Positions 1-9,871 of a stretch of 64,000 bases of DNA are shown here, piece after piece. The translations under genes and the position numbers were made by a program. This DNA comes from Thelephora terrestris (Eukaryota > Basidiomycota > Agaricomycetes > Thelephorales > Thelephoraceae). The stretch covers positions 682,001-746,000 of the forward strand of contig WIUZ02000019.1 of NCBI GenBank assembly GCA_015956445.1, given 5' to 3'. Each line of letters opens with the position of its first letter. Within the stretch, counting starts at the first letter, position 1. Under the pieces are notes generated by a model. That model saw only the letters and a program-made list of their open reading frames with translations, searched no databases and was not told the origin of the DNA.

Positions 1-2254
1 ATTTGAAGTTGATCCTTGGAATGATCTGGACGCTAGTCCTTCGGTTTACCATCGCAGATATCAGGTCCGTTCTATCGTGGTCTTGAATCCAAGGATCGCT
101 CAAACAATTTCGTTTCAAAGTGAAGAAGGACTCTCTGCAAAAGAGGGACTGCTACTCTGGTGCCAACGCAAGACAGCTCCGTACAAGGAAGTGGATGTCC
201 AGGACTTTTCCACAAGCTGGTCGGATGGGCTCGCTCTGTACGTATCTCGCCCCATCCGAGACCTTGTATTCGCATCCCCCAACGGAATTCTGTTGTAGAT
301 GTGCATTGATTCACTGTCACCGACCAGATCTACTTGACTACGATAAGCTGGACAAGGTCCGTTGCTCGTCTGTCATCCGTATTAGTTTCCTCATCGCCTT
401 TCTACAGGCTAATCGTCATGAGAACACTCGCCTTGCGTTTCAGGTGGCCGCTGAACACCTCGGAATCCCGGTACGCAGTCTGCGAGATATGGGCGAGCTC
501 CGTCTCATTGTGACCACAGCAACTCTTTGAGGTTGAAGACTTGTGTGATTCGAATCGACCCGATGAACGGAGTGTTATGACCTATGTCGCGAGTTTTTTC
601 CACGCGTTCTCTACAATGGGTGTGCAGTGTCACAAATTTTATTTTACGCTTGGTTAAACGGACGGTTGGTAGATCAGGCACAGACGGTGTCCCGGAGGGT
701 GGAAAAATTCGCTGAACTCATGCAGTCGGTTTGGGTCAGTAGGAATGACTACGAACGTAGAGTTCGAGCGGTATGCCCTGTTCATTGCAATAACGCGCCA
801 CTTCTGACTTCATCTCATCAAGTTGCTCCATGCACTCGAAGGAACACAGGCGGGCTGGGCCACGATCAGATTCGAGGGGACCTATGCGGATGCCATGAAC
901 CACTCGGCGCAATTCTCGACTTATAAACAAACAGTCAAGAGGAATTGGGTCACTGAGAAGCAGGATCTCGCGACTCTGTTCAGTAACGTTCAGACTAAGC
1001 TGCGGACGTACGGATTAAGGGAGTACGTGCCCTCACCGGGGCTTGCTCCTGCAGTATGTAATACTCCGATGGACCTGTTCTAACCTTACTTACGTAATTG
1101 CAATGCAAGGACCTCGACAGCGCATGGGCTTCTTTGTTAAGCTCGGAAGCGAAGACTTCGAAGGCTATAAACGCACAAATTCGGGAGTAAGTTGGACTTC
1201 TAGTGGACGGTTCCATGTTAATTTTGGATAGGATCAAGGATTCGCTACGAAGAGCATTCGCAAACTTAGCCAATGGCTTCGAGAGAAGATTGAATGTGAT
1301 CTCGACGGAACTCGCAAACATCGGCGGTCCTTTAGAGGTACTCGACCCCACTTTTCAGCGCGTTTCGTTGTTCACACCATTTGGCAGGACCAGCAAGAAC
1401 ACATACACGCTCTTGAGACTCGTATCCCCGAACTCACAGATTCTCTGAAGGGCGTCGCCGAGGCGGAGGCAGCTTGCAACAACGCCAATATCGATGAGAA
1501 CGATTACACAGTATTCACTTGCGAAGACCTCAGATTCGAATTCGAGTTGGTCATCCAGAACATCTCGAAGAAGATTTCATTCCTCGATAATCAGGTTTGG
1601 GAATTTCCCTATAGACTTCTCATTGGGCTGGCCTGACTCGAAGCTGGCAGATCGTGTCCCGCAATATGACCAACCTTACACCAGCACAGCTTGAGCAATT
1701 TGAAAGCACTTTCCGGTATTTCGATAAGGATGAAACGAATACACTCAGTCTGTTCGAGATGTCTGCTGCGTTGGCCAGCCTCGGGATAGTATATCCGGTA
1801 GGTTTGATTTGATAACTCGAGGGACAGGCAGCTCATCTCATCAAATCTCCAGGACGAAGATTTGGATATAATTTACGACGAGCTCTTGGAGGGATACGGT
1901 GCGGTCACGTTCGAAGCCTTTATTAACCTGCTTGTGAGTTGGCATTCACAATCACGACGCAAATGCGGGCTGATTGGCCGCTGCAGGTCAACATCACCGA
2001 GGATCAGACGACGCCGGAGCAACTCCGCGACGCGTTTAGGGTCTTGGCCAACGACGAGGTGAATAAGTCTCTGTTTTTCTATAACTTGTTGTCTCACCGC
2101 GACGCAGCCTTTTGTCACCGAGCTGGATCTTCGATTGGCGCAGGTCCCAGCGCATTCGATCGATTATTTGAAAGAGGCGATTCCATCAAAAGAAAACGAG
2201 GCCGGGGAGCTGGAGTACGACTACGAGACTTGGCTAGATCAGGTTTTTGCATAG
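1..2254 (+). CDS. alpha-actinin, 3' part (5' end outside window)
   Basis: Actin-bundling protein of cortical patches and cytokinetic rings. The window opens inside the first calponin-homology domain ([14 protein letters not shown]). A short intron follows, then the second CH domain ([20 protein letters not shown], then [19 protein letters not shown]). A spectrin-type helical region ([19 protein letters not shown] at about 940-1000; [19 protein letters not shown] at about 1120) comes next. The C-terminus is EF-hand-like ([20 protein letters not shown] near 1710) and ends [12 protein letters not shown] at TAG 2252-2254. At least eight short exons are needed, with introns of about 50-60 nt. The order CH-spectrin-EF is diagnostic. 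Exact exon borders in the 540-820 stretch were not all resolved. The N-terminus lies upstream of base 1. Confidence 0.9.
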
Positions 2255-2321
2255 ACTTTTAAGTGTATAATTAGCAGCTTTTGTCATACCGCTTTTTGCG
2301 AGAAGTTGGAAACGTGGGAAA

Positions 2322-2366
2322 ATGTCCGATTGTCCTCCTGTCGATGGAAACTCCCTCCACTCCTAA
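2322..2366 (+). promoter_or_regulatory. uORF overlapping the cox20 start codon
   Basis: The first ATG of the likely leader opens a 14-codon frame that stops at TAA 2364-2366. It runs over the cox20 ATG at 2344 in another frame. If both lie in the mRNA, ribosomes would need leaky scanning to start cox20. The transcript start is not known. Confidence 0.45.
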
Positions 2367-2906
2367 GCCCGTCGCTCCAAAGAAGCCTGTGTACGTTGGA
2401 AACGTTGAAACCACTGGAGACACATGGACCGACGTTCGTGAAGCGACAAAGGTTAGTCTCCAATCACGGTGGTCATACCGTACCTGACGAGCGTTGAGGT
2501 ATAGAGGTTGTCGTTCACCGACTTCTCTCGCATCAGCGAGATGCCCTGTGTCCGTAGCAGCCTCTTGACTGGTATCGCTAGCGGCGTTGGAGTTGGAGTC
2601 ATTCGTGGGGTTTCCGCACGTGAGTCCGTTCATGGGACGGTTTTTGCATCGTGTGGCTGACACTTGTTACCCAGGACCGTTCGTTGCATCCAACTGGGCT
2701 ATGGCTACGTTCCTCGTGATATCGACTGGATCCTGGTATGAACTTCCACCCGCGCATCATCTTCTCGGAAATTGATGAACTTGTTCGACAGGATGTTGTG
2801 CCAAAAGACCAAACGGGATGAATTTACGCGCATACACTATGCCATGAACTCGACTCCTCCACGGACTTTGAAGAAAGATAACGGAACGGAGCCTCAACAC
2901 GATTAA
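2344..2906 (+). CDS. cox20: cytochrome c oxidase assembly protein COX20 (132 aa)
   Basis: Inner-membrane chaperone for newly made Cox2 during complex IV assembly. Four exons (2344-2451, 2505-2619, 2675-2735, 2792-2906) join in phase to 132 residues, the usual size for this family. The family signature is the IPCAR-like segment (here SEMPCVRSSLLTGIASGVG). The first hydrophobic helix (GIASGVGVGVIRGVSA) and second hydrophobic segment (NWAMATFLVISTGSW) follow, then a charged tail. ATG 2344 was chosen because the upstream ATG 2322 is a dead-end reading frame. The gene converges on the rhodanese gene, with 52 bp between the stops. Confidence 0.88.
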
Positions 2907-2958
2907 AACAGAAGGTGAGTTCCTCCGCTTCCGGCATATTGCCCGTAGTCTACGAAGC

Positions 2959-3514
2959 CTAATCCCATGCTCGTTCGTCCCAATTTTCAACCAGCTCGGG
3001 GTCGTGCTGGAGAAACGGAGGGTTGAGATGACGGAAAAGTGCGCTGGTAGTTGACGAAGGCGGCTCACCCTGAACAGCTGCTGGAAATCAGAAAATCCAC
3101 CCTTCAAGGCGTACACTTCATACTCGACATCGGTGCCCCCTTCGTGCAACAATCTCGCCTCGGAGTATATCTGCAAAGACGCCTGAGTGGACCAAAGTTG
3201 ATCTGTGTCGGTCTGTGCTCACCCGTGCAGCTTTCGGACCTCTTTTTTGGGGACGGTGAACATTCAGATAAGACTTGGATTAGATAGGCGCACCTTTGTT
3301 GAGATAATGCGCAATGGAAGATAATCTTTGACACGTTCTGAGTGTCGTCGATGAGTTGGTGTACCTTGAGGTGGAATTGGTCAGCGGGGATGTTTCTACC
3401 GCCTTTAATGTTTCCTCCCCGATAATCATCGTCGCGGACGTCTACGATGAGATAGTCTTTGGATTTGCTCTTGATGAGTGTCTCGAGTTCTTGCGGGGAT
3501 ATGTATTTGTACAT
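2959..3514 (-). CDS. Cdc25/Acr2-like rhodanese phosphatase (129 aa)
   Basis: Single-domain rhodanese with the HCx5R active-site loop, of the Ych1/Ibp1/Acr2 type. Members act as tyrosine phosphatases or arsenate reductases; the sequence does not say which applies here. Exons are 3514-3294, 3241-3223, 3170-3069 and 3006-2959. The second exon is only 19 nt. The spliced loop reads FHCALSQQR then GPKAAR, so the catalytic Cys is in exon 1 and the catalytic Arg codon is split across the first intron. The N-terminus shows ISPQELETLI and IVDVRDDDYRGGNI, typical rhodanese strands. The stop codon is TAG at 2961-2959. All phases close, giving 129 aa, normal for the family. Confidence 0.87.
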
Positions 3515-5121
3515 CTCGTTCGCCAGCCTGGAGTGATGTGAAAGGCACTCTCGAAACCTGGAGAATGCCGACTTTGCGTTGGCTGAAACCTTGGTTGCCG
3601 AACTGATGTGTTAAGGTGAAACGCGGTAGATGCGGCTTGTACTCTTCGCGCTGTGAACCCGGTAGTACTATCCCCTCGCAAACCGTTCCTCCTCCGCCTC
3701 TGAATTCGAGGCTGGATTCCAGCCTAGATTTCGGACACCCTCAGATCTCGCGCAAAACCCATCTTGGGGCTCCTGAGGCCAATAAGTCTAAGAATGCACA
3801 ACTTTTGTTCCCAGCTGTGAGGTTAGCCCTATTTTTACGCACTTCAGATAATGAGGTGCCTACTTTCTTGATTTTGCGGAGAAACGATGATTTCTTTTCA
3901 TGGGTGGATCAGTTCCATTCAAGAGAACTGCGAACGAAAGCCTTTGGGATACGATAATGAAAAGTGCAGTAACTGCTCTCCAGCTGGCACACGGGTGGAT
4001 CGGCCGTCTGGTTCCAACCTTCTCGTGTGGTTGATGGGGGGAAGTCGCATCCTACATTCAAGTTTTGTTCAGCCTGTACTGTCCGTCGCTTCACGCGTTC
4101 ACACAGGGAGATTCATAAGGTTCAAGGATGCAGGCTTTGGGTGGCTCGGCCTAGACCCTGAACAATCTGGAGGTTGGAGGCGTTGAAAACTCGACGCTTC
4201 ACATTCACTGTAATGCCCATTGTCGTTCACGAAGCCAAAGATGGGTCAGTGTTCGTAACTGAGAGAAGAGCCAAGGATTGTGAGCTGCTCCCTCAAATAA
4301 CCCTCAAGATTGGAGTTCTTGCTCGTGACGCCGAGATCCAATCAGCGGACATCTTGAAAGGCAGAGTTTGCAGTGAGGATCCGCACACACAACTTGACGC
4401 GAGATACATAGCTCACCGTGATGTGCCAGCCAATATGAGATAAGGCGGCCTGAGAGAGATCGTGAATGGCGATTGATTGAACGCGTGCCTAAGATGGTTT
4501 GTCGTCCTTGAGCAACCCAAAGATGATATGGATTACATTGGGCGGGATACTCGGCCAGCGCGGTGGCGGGTGGCGAGCAGTTCTGGCACGTCGTATCAAC
4601 ATACAAGGGTGCGGCGGGGAGAGACATACTGAGGAACTATGACGCGCCAGTCATGGTGGAAAAGGGGCAAGATCCTGAACCTGGGCCAACTGCGAAGGTT
4701 CAACACGTCATCATATTTTCGTCGACATCGCTGTCCTCGGGATAGTTGCAAGGAAGGATATAGGCCGGGATCCAATCTCGGGTCCAGAGGGGATTTTAAG
4801 TGGCGTCCTTTGATCGTGCTTGCTGTCACGGCGGTTTGGACAATCGACTTGCAGCTACAACCTTCTTTGATCATTGCTATATCGTGGGGTGGGACGACAA
4901 CTCCGGCGGTCCTATCCAAACTGAATCGACCGAATGTTTCACGGTTTTTTCGGCCGCCAGAAAGGCCGTGCGCGCACGATACCTTCTGTCGCGATGTCAT
5001 CATCTCCTCGCGTACAGCATAACAAACCACCAGTCCTCGAAGGCCAAAGTCAAGGATCGTCGTCGATGTAAGTCAGCGTACTTGAGACGTTGGTCGATTC
5101 TCACCAAACACTGAAACCAGT
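3515..5121. other. 1.6 kb without a recognisable gene
   Basis: Several open frames of 80-140 codons occur on both strands (for example minus 4304-4627, plus 4639-5022), but none resembles a known family and they overlap each other antisense. Bases 3700-3728 hold a copy, in reverse, of the CTAGGCTGGAATCCAGCCT motif that recurs at 18.75 and 18.87 kb. A small multi-exon gene on the minus strand at 4190-4630 cannot be excluded. Confidence 0.4.
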
Positions 5122-6435
5122 ATGGGCCGAGAGATCAACATCGAGTCGATAAAAGCCTTGGAGAGGCAGATAGAAGAAGGAAACGGAGACGCGATCGAGC
5201 TCAAACGCGCTCGAAATTCATTATTGAACATATCCACGATTGTTCCTCCAGAAATCCTTGGAGACATCTTCTCCTGGACCCTCATCCGGGCTTCAAGCTT
5301 CAGCGGGTTCTGCGAGGGATCTTATAACTTCCTCCTCGTTTGTCATTATTGGTCCGAGGTCGCATCCCATACTCCGAAGCTTTGGAGTTTCTGGGGAAAT
5401 ACCTTGCAGGAGTGGGAGAAATGGCACAGTCGTCATCCCGGTTTCGTTCCCCTTGACCTAGTGCTGAATGGCAACACGGGGCGCATGGATAACTCCATCG
5501 ACAGTGCCCTCAGGGGCGCGCTTCGAGATCGCGCCGCTCAAGACACCATCCGACAACTCCATCTCCTTTGGGACCATAAAGTCCCTCTATCCTCCATCAT
5601 TTCCTCATTGACCCCCGATGGTGACCGCGCTCAATGCAAGTCGATTGAGTCGATTGATTTACGGAGTTTCGGGCCCTCGGTCTTGGACGTCTCAAATTTC
5701 TTCTCCCGGACATATCTCCCAAAATTGCAGAGCCTCCGCCTCCATGGTGTATTCAAAATGGCATCGTGGGGCCACCTTGCGCAACGGACCACGCTTCTGA
5801 CACTGCTGTCACTCGACATCGATAAATCCCCGCCATCATCCACTCCAACTACCCGCCAGCTATTTTCGATCCTTGCTTCGAACCCTGGCCTTCAGTTGCT
5901 TTCACTGGTTGTCCCCAAAATCCCCGAAGACAGCGACTATGGATCCATACCCCAAGTAACACTGCGACACCTGAAAAGACTCCTCTTGACAGGAGATCTT
6001 CACCGGGTTTTCAGTGTATTAGACCGACTAGCCTTCCCCCGTCCATTGACCTTCATCGAAGTCACTGCATTGGACTCCACGGTCGAAGTGATCTCACACA
6101 CCCTCGGGCCATATCTGCAACGCTACTTCCAGTGCGATTACGAGCCCCGGGATAGACTGGCCATAGAAGCCTACTCCTCCTATAATCATATCTCGATCGT
6201 TGTCAAAACCCAAGGCGGGACCCCTAGCTTCAGCCCGTTTTTGGCGAAGTTCAGAGTGTCCCTGGACCCAAACGCTGCCGAAAGCCGTGAGGTCCTGGAA
6301 AGTTTATGTCACGATTTCATTGCGTTTACTCCTCGAGAGCGCGCATACGCTTTTGCCACAAACCTTCCTAGGACTCGGTTGGAAGCCCTGCTCGCCACGA
6401 TGCAAAACATCGAAAGGTTGGGGCTCTCGTTGTGA
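5122..6435 (+). CDS. F-box/LRR-like protein, prematurely ended (437 aa)
   Basis: Member of the large Agaricomycete F-box family (substrate receptors of SCF ubiquitin ligases, inferred). After a coiled N-terminus (IKALERQIEEGNGDAIELKR) comes a typical F-box: IVPPEILGDIFSWTL, later LLVCHYWSEVASHTPKLW. Leucine-rich segments follow (LPKLQSLRLHGVF; LTLLSLDIDKS). It is intronless, as many members are. The frame ends at TGA 6433-6435 after IERLGLSL. The following 290 bases still encode the usual C-terminal sequence of the family in a shifted frame (see next entry), so the annotated protein is truncated relative to its ancestors. Confidence 0.75.
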   Translation: MGREINIESIKALERQIEEGNGDAIELKRARNSLLNISTIVPPEILGDIFSWTLIRASSFSGFCEGSYNFLLVCHYWSEVASHTPKLWSFWGNTLQEWEKWHSRHPGFVPLDLVLNGNTGRMDNSIDSALRGALRDRAAQDTIRQLHLLWDHKVPLSSIISSLTPDGDRAQCKSIESIDLRSFGPSVLDVSNFFSRTYLPKLQSLRLHGVFKMASWGHLAQRTTLLTLLSLDIDKSPPSSTPTTRQLFSILASNPGLQLLSLVVPKIPEDSDYGSIPQVTLRHLKRLLLTGDLHRVFSVLDRLAFPRPLTFIEVTALDSTVEVISHTLGPYLQRYFQCDYEPRDRLAIEAYSSYNHISIVVKTQGGTPSFSPFLAKFRVSLDPNAAESREVLESLCHDFIAFTPRERAYAFATNLPRTRLEALLATMQNIERLGLSL

Positions 6436-6728
6436 AGATTTCCATGGGTTTTCTTCAGCCAGATCCAGGTGGCCCTCATGCCCAGGCGAAGCTCCTTCCC
6501 TCACTTCGTTCCCTGCTCATGGCAGGTGTCCTCGCGATCGACGGTTGACGACCCCCGGCGGGGTATCTGGCTCACCAAGCCTCTGATGGTCAGGCCATCA
6601 CTCTCAGGCTTGAAGGCGTCGCTACTCAAATGTGCTCGGAGGTGGCAAAGGAGATACAATGTTTCGTTAAGGAGTTTGACTGTCGTGTATCGCTGTCGGG
6701 ATGTCGTCAGGGTCACTGCCACTTCTAG
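6436..6728 (+). pseudogene. decayed C-terminal tail of the F-box gene
   Basis: Read in the frame starting at AAG 6435-6437, the sequence gives SMGFLQPDPGGPHAQAKLLP and later YLAHQASDGQAITL and EVAKEIQCFVKEF. It ends at TAG 6726-6728. Two lesions separate it from the upstream gene: a one-base loss at about 6432 and an in-frame TGA at 6546-6548. The conserved-looking text indicates former coding sequence rather than 3' UTR. That these segments are family-conserved is from memory of such proteins, not from a search. Confidence 0.6.
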
Positions 6729-7343
6729 TAGAGATGGAGATGGCTTGGTAGCAGGGTGGTCTAGCGGCACCTCGTAGGGTAATCAGCCCGTATGTAGTAG
6801 TGATTTGTAGAGATTAGATGATACCCGGGGTCTGTGGGATTTGCATATCTACATCCAACTGACAGCACGACAGCCGAGCAGTATGCGTGAAACCAACCCG
6901 CCCCCCTAGAGTCTCCAGCTGCGCCGGCAACGAGTCAAAGGACTAGCACCTTGGAAGAGTCAAGCTTCTCCTGTCGTTCGCCAGCAGTTCGAAGAGTTAA
7001 GTCACTCTGCGGGCCGTTTCGAAAGCCATATTTTATTTGACTAGTTCTTGACGACCCCGCTGTCGCAGATTCTCGGTGGGCTCCTCCAAGTTCACCGCCG
7101 CACAACCAAATTGTGGGTTAGGTTCCGGAAAATGGAGCAAAACATCGATCTTCAATGTTGCGTGCGATGTGGGTGAGATTGAGTCGCGATCGAGAGGCCT
7201 GAGGTCAGGCCGAATCTCGCCGTGAATCGTGCGACTTAATTGCCATAAGGAGCGCCGGGGAATAAAAAAAAGTCGGAGCGCGGACCATAACGCCAGCTTG
7301 ACCCTTCCAGCTTACTTCTCTACCCCTCACCTAACTCATCCAG
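6729..7343. other. intergenic, likely VDAC promoter and leader
   Basis: No supported gene. The pyrimidine-rich stretch 7300-7343 (CTTACTTCTCTACCCCTCACC) just before the VDAC ATG fits a highly expressed fungal promoter/leader. Confidence 0.4.
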
Positions 7344-8507
7344 ATGACTCTCCCTCAACCAGTCCCACCTTCCTGGAAGGTATTTTGGCCATAATCGTCA
7401 CCTGTCTTATTTCTGACGCGTTTTTCCGCTTCCAGGACCTTGGAAAGTCCTCAAATGACCTCCTCGGCAAGGATTTCCCCATTAACGGCACTGCTCTCGA
7501 TGTCAAGACCGCCACGTCTACCGGCGTGTCCTTCAAGGTTGCTCTTCTCAGGGATGCCAAGAGTGCTATTGCTGGCGACCTTGAGTCAAAATACAACCTC
7601 AAGCACCACGGCCTCACCCTCACCCAAACCTGGACGACCACGAACGTGCTCCGCACCCAGGTTGAACTCGAGAACCAGATCGCGAAGGGTTTGAAGTTCG
7701 ACCTCGCCACGTCTTTGTTGCCAGACAAGGGTTCCAAGTCCGCCTTGTTGACCGCCATCTACAAGCAGCCCGGTCTTCACACCCGCGCTTTCCTCGACAT
7801 CTTCAAGGTTCGGAACTTGCACCCTACGAACGTGTCTTCTGGGGTTGACCTGATGTCGTCGTTTTAGGGACCAACATTCACTGCCGACACCGTCTTCGGT
7901 CGTAATGGATTCCTCTTTGGTGCCGAGGCATCTTACAACGTCACTGAGGGTCGCCTCACGCGTTACTCTGGTGCTGTTGGCTTCAGCGCCCCAGACTATG
8001 CCGTCGCTATCCACAGCTTGGGTAACTCGTCTACGTTCGCTGCCAGCTATTACCACCGTGTGAGCCCCGATGTCGAGGCTGGCGCCAAGGCCATCTACGA
8101 CACCAAGGCTACCACCCCCAGTGTTAACCTTGAAGTCGGTGTAAAGACGTATGCACCCGCTCTTCACTCCTAAATCTTGAACGTTGACGCAATCCCGTTG
8201 GACAGTTACCTCGACGAGGCTGCATTCGTCAAGGCCAAAATCAACAACGCCGGTATTCTCGCCCTTGGTAAGTGATCGACCCATAGAATGTAACTTGCAT
8301 TCCAACTCCCCCTGCTAGGATACACCCAAGCTCTCCGCCCAGGTGTCAAGGCATCGTTCGGCCTTGCCATTGATACCCAGAAGCTGAACGATGTTGCCCC
8401 CACTGGCGCCGCCCACAAGGTTTGTCGCTACTCAGCCAAATCACCATCCATTCCTTTGCTCAACTCATTTTCTCCAGGTTGGTGCTAGCTTTACTTTCGA
8501 GGCGTAG
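7344..8507 (+). CDS. por1: mitochondrial outer-membrane porin (VDAC)
   Basis: Beta-barrel channel for metabolites of the mitochondrial outer membrane. Six exons join in phase: 7344-7379, 7436-7807, 7868-8148, 8206-8267, 8319-8419 and 8478-8507. The N-terminal helix reads VPPSWK then DLGKSSNDLLGKDFP, the porin-3 signature start. Typical strands follow (LTLTQTWTTTNVLRTQVELE, LLPDKGSKSALL, TFTADTVFGRNGFLFGAE). The nucleotide-contact GLK-like motif region is seen as IAKGLKFDLATS. The C-terminus is KVGASFTFEA, as expected for a barrel closing strand. ATG 7344 lies directly after a CATCCAG context. The predicted length of about 293 aa matches fungal porins. Confidence 0.95.
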
Positions 8508-8677
8508 ATGATTACAATAGCGTAAATTACGAATAATGATTCCTCTTGCTCGTTTTTGCCGGGACATCACATGAGCACCTCGTGTGATCAGGTATTTGAA
8601 TGATCACCCGGGAGGTCAAAATCTCACGCAAGAACGTGCAGTTCTTGCTTTCCTTACTACCTCCATCGTTCCCCGTA

Positions 8678-9067
8678 ATGCGTCTATGGCTGCTATGTGA
8701 AATCCTTCTCCTGTTGTCACTCTGCGCAGTGACCTGTGTGGCAGTTAGCGGACAAACAGTGGCGATGAGACGGGCACACCAACTGAGGAAATTTGATCGA
8801 ATTACTCGTACGTGACTTCCACTGTGGCGAGCTTAAACGCTGTAGGAGATCTCATGGTCTCTTGCAGATGCGAATGACGACCTAGTGGGGCAGATACTGG
8901 CGCAAGGGAGCTCGTCGCCCCCCCAATCATCCGTCGCTGGGAAATGCACCCTTGTCAGGCCACGCGCAATGACTACCCCGGCCCGCACTAAGTTCTGCCG
9001 CCCCAAATCCGGTGAGCCCCGCTTCCCGATGGACACCCGTGAATTCCTTGCTGACACCGCCTATTAG
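8678..9067 (+). CDS. small putative secreted protein (109 aa)
   Basis: Not recognised. Two exons (8678-8807, 8868-9067) are joined by a very strong donor (C|GTACGT) and a TTGCAG acceptor, keeping the frame (CAT codon across the junction). The N-terminus is a clear signal peptide: MRLWLLCEILLLLSLCAVTC followed by VAVSGQ. The mature part is basic, with two cysteines (GKCTLV, KFCRPK), and ends FLADTAY. An earlier in-frame ATG at 8600 would place 26 polar residues before the hydrophobic stretch, so 8678 is preferred. Lack of homology recognition makes this moderate. Confidence 0.45.
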
Positions 9068-9675
9068 TGAGCAAGACCAACGGCACCACAACACAGGGCT
9101 CTTCGAAGAGCTCCGCTCACACTTTCTCTCTCAACGGTGGAAAATGGTTGTACACTTCATTGTCCCTGGTGGCCCTCACTTTCCTTTACTCGTTCTGAGG
9201 CCCTTTCATTCCCCGAAATCCGTGCTTGCAGGCTAGCCTTTAAGCTCACGGAATCTTTTACCACGAAAACGCCGATGCCGGTTGATGTCATGTTGTACCT
9301 ACAGATCCTTATTCCCGGGGCAGTATGCCCTGGGTCCTGCAGGTTTTTCATTTGGTTCCGTCCCGCAAAAAACGTTGACTTTATCGCAGCACGTGCATGT
9401 TCTCATGACGGCGCCAGAAATTTGCAAATACCTCCTGAGAACCTAAAACAGAAATGGTTGACCGTCATTGCCCCTAGTACATCGTGAAAGGAGTGTGATG
9501 AGATAACGCCTGTGTCTGCTCGAGCACGTCTTGCCCAGTGCCCGGTCAAGCTTAAGATTGCTACTGCGCCTCGGCAAAAACCTCAACCCGTCGCGGGATG
9601 ATGTTTTTCTTCTTTGTAGGTAGTCATCACTTTTACGCCATCCATCAAAACCCCTGTAGTATGCTGCGAGTGTGA
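9068..9675. other. intergenic, nothing recognised
   Basis: Short frames only. It holds no TATA-like sequence that clearly pairs with a gene. It ends at the presumed left flank of the Helitron. Confidence 0.4.
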
Positions 9676-9701
9676 TCGGCCGACCGTATCGGTCCGACAA
9701 A

Positions 9702-9724
9702 CAAGGTTTCGGCCGACGCCAAGT
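9702..9724 (+). repeat. 23-bp sequence shared exactly with 60758-60780
   Basis: The string starting CAAGGTTTCGGCCGACGCC is identical over 23 bases at both places; the flanks differ. Here it lies just inside the proposed Helitron left end, so the distal copy may be a Helitron end remnant. Confidence 0.6.
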
Positions 9725-9871
9725 CGAAAACAATGACTCAGTCACTCAGTACTCAACTGCGGACCGACGCTTTGTGCCGATACAGTGTCCCCTTTCCACA
9801 CCTTCCGTCCTCTCTCTTCCCCACGCTTCTTTGTTTCTCTCTTTCATCTCGTTTCCACTCCCACCACCGCA

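Noticed and set aside
4304-5030. Minus-strand frames of 107 and 144 codons as a host gene
   Set aside because: No recognisable motif and no consistent splice path. Kept only as an open possibility for the 3.5-5.1 kb gap.
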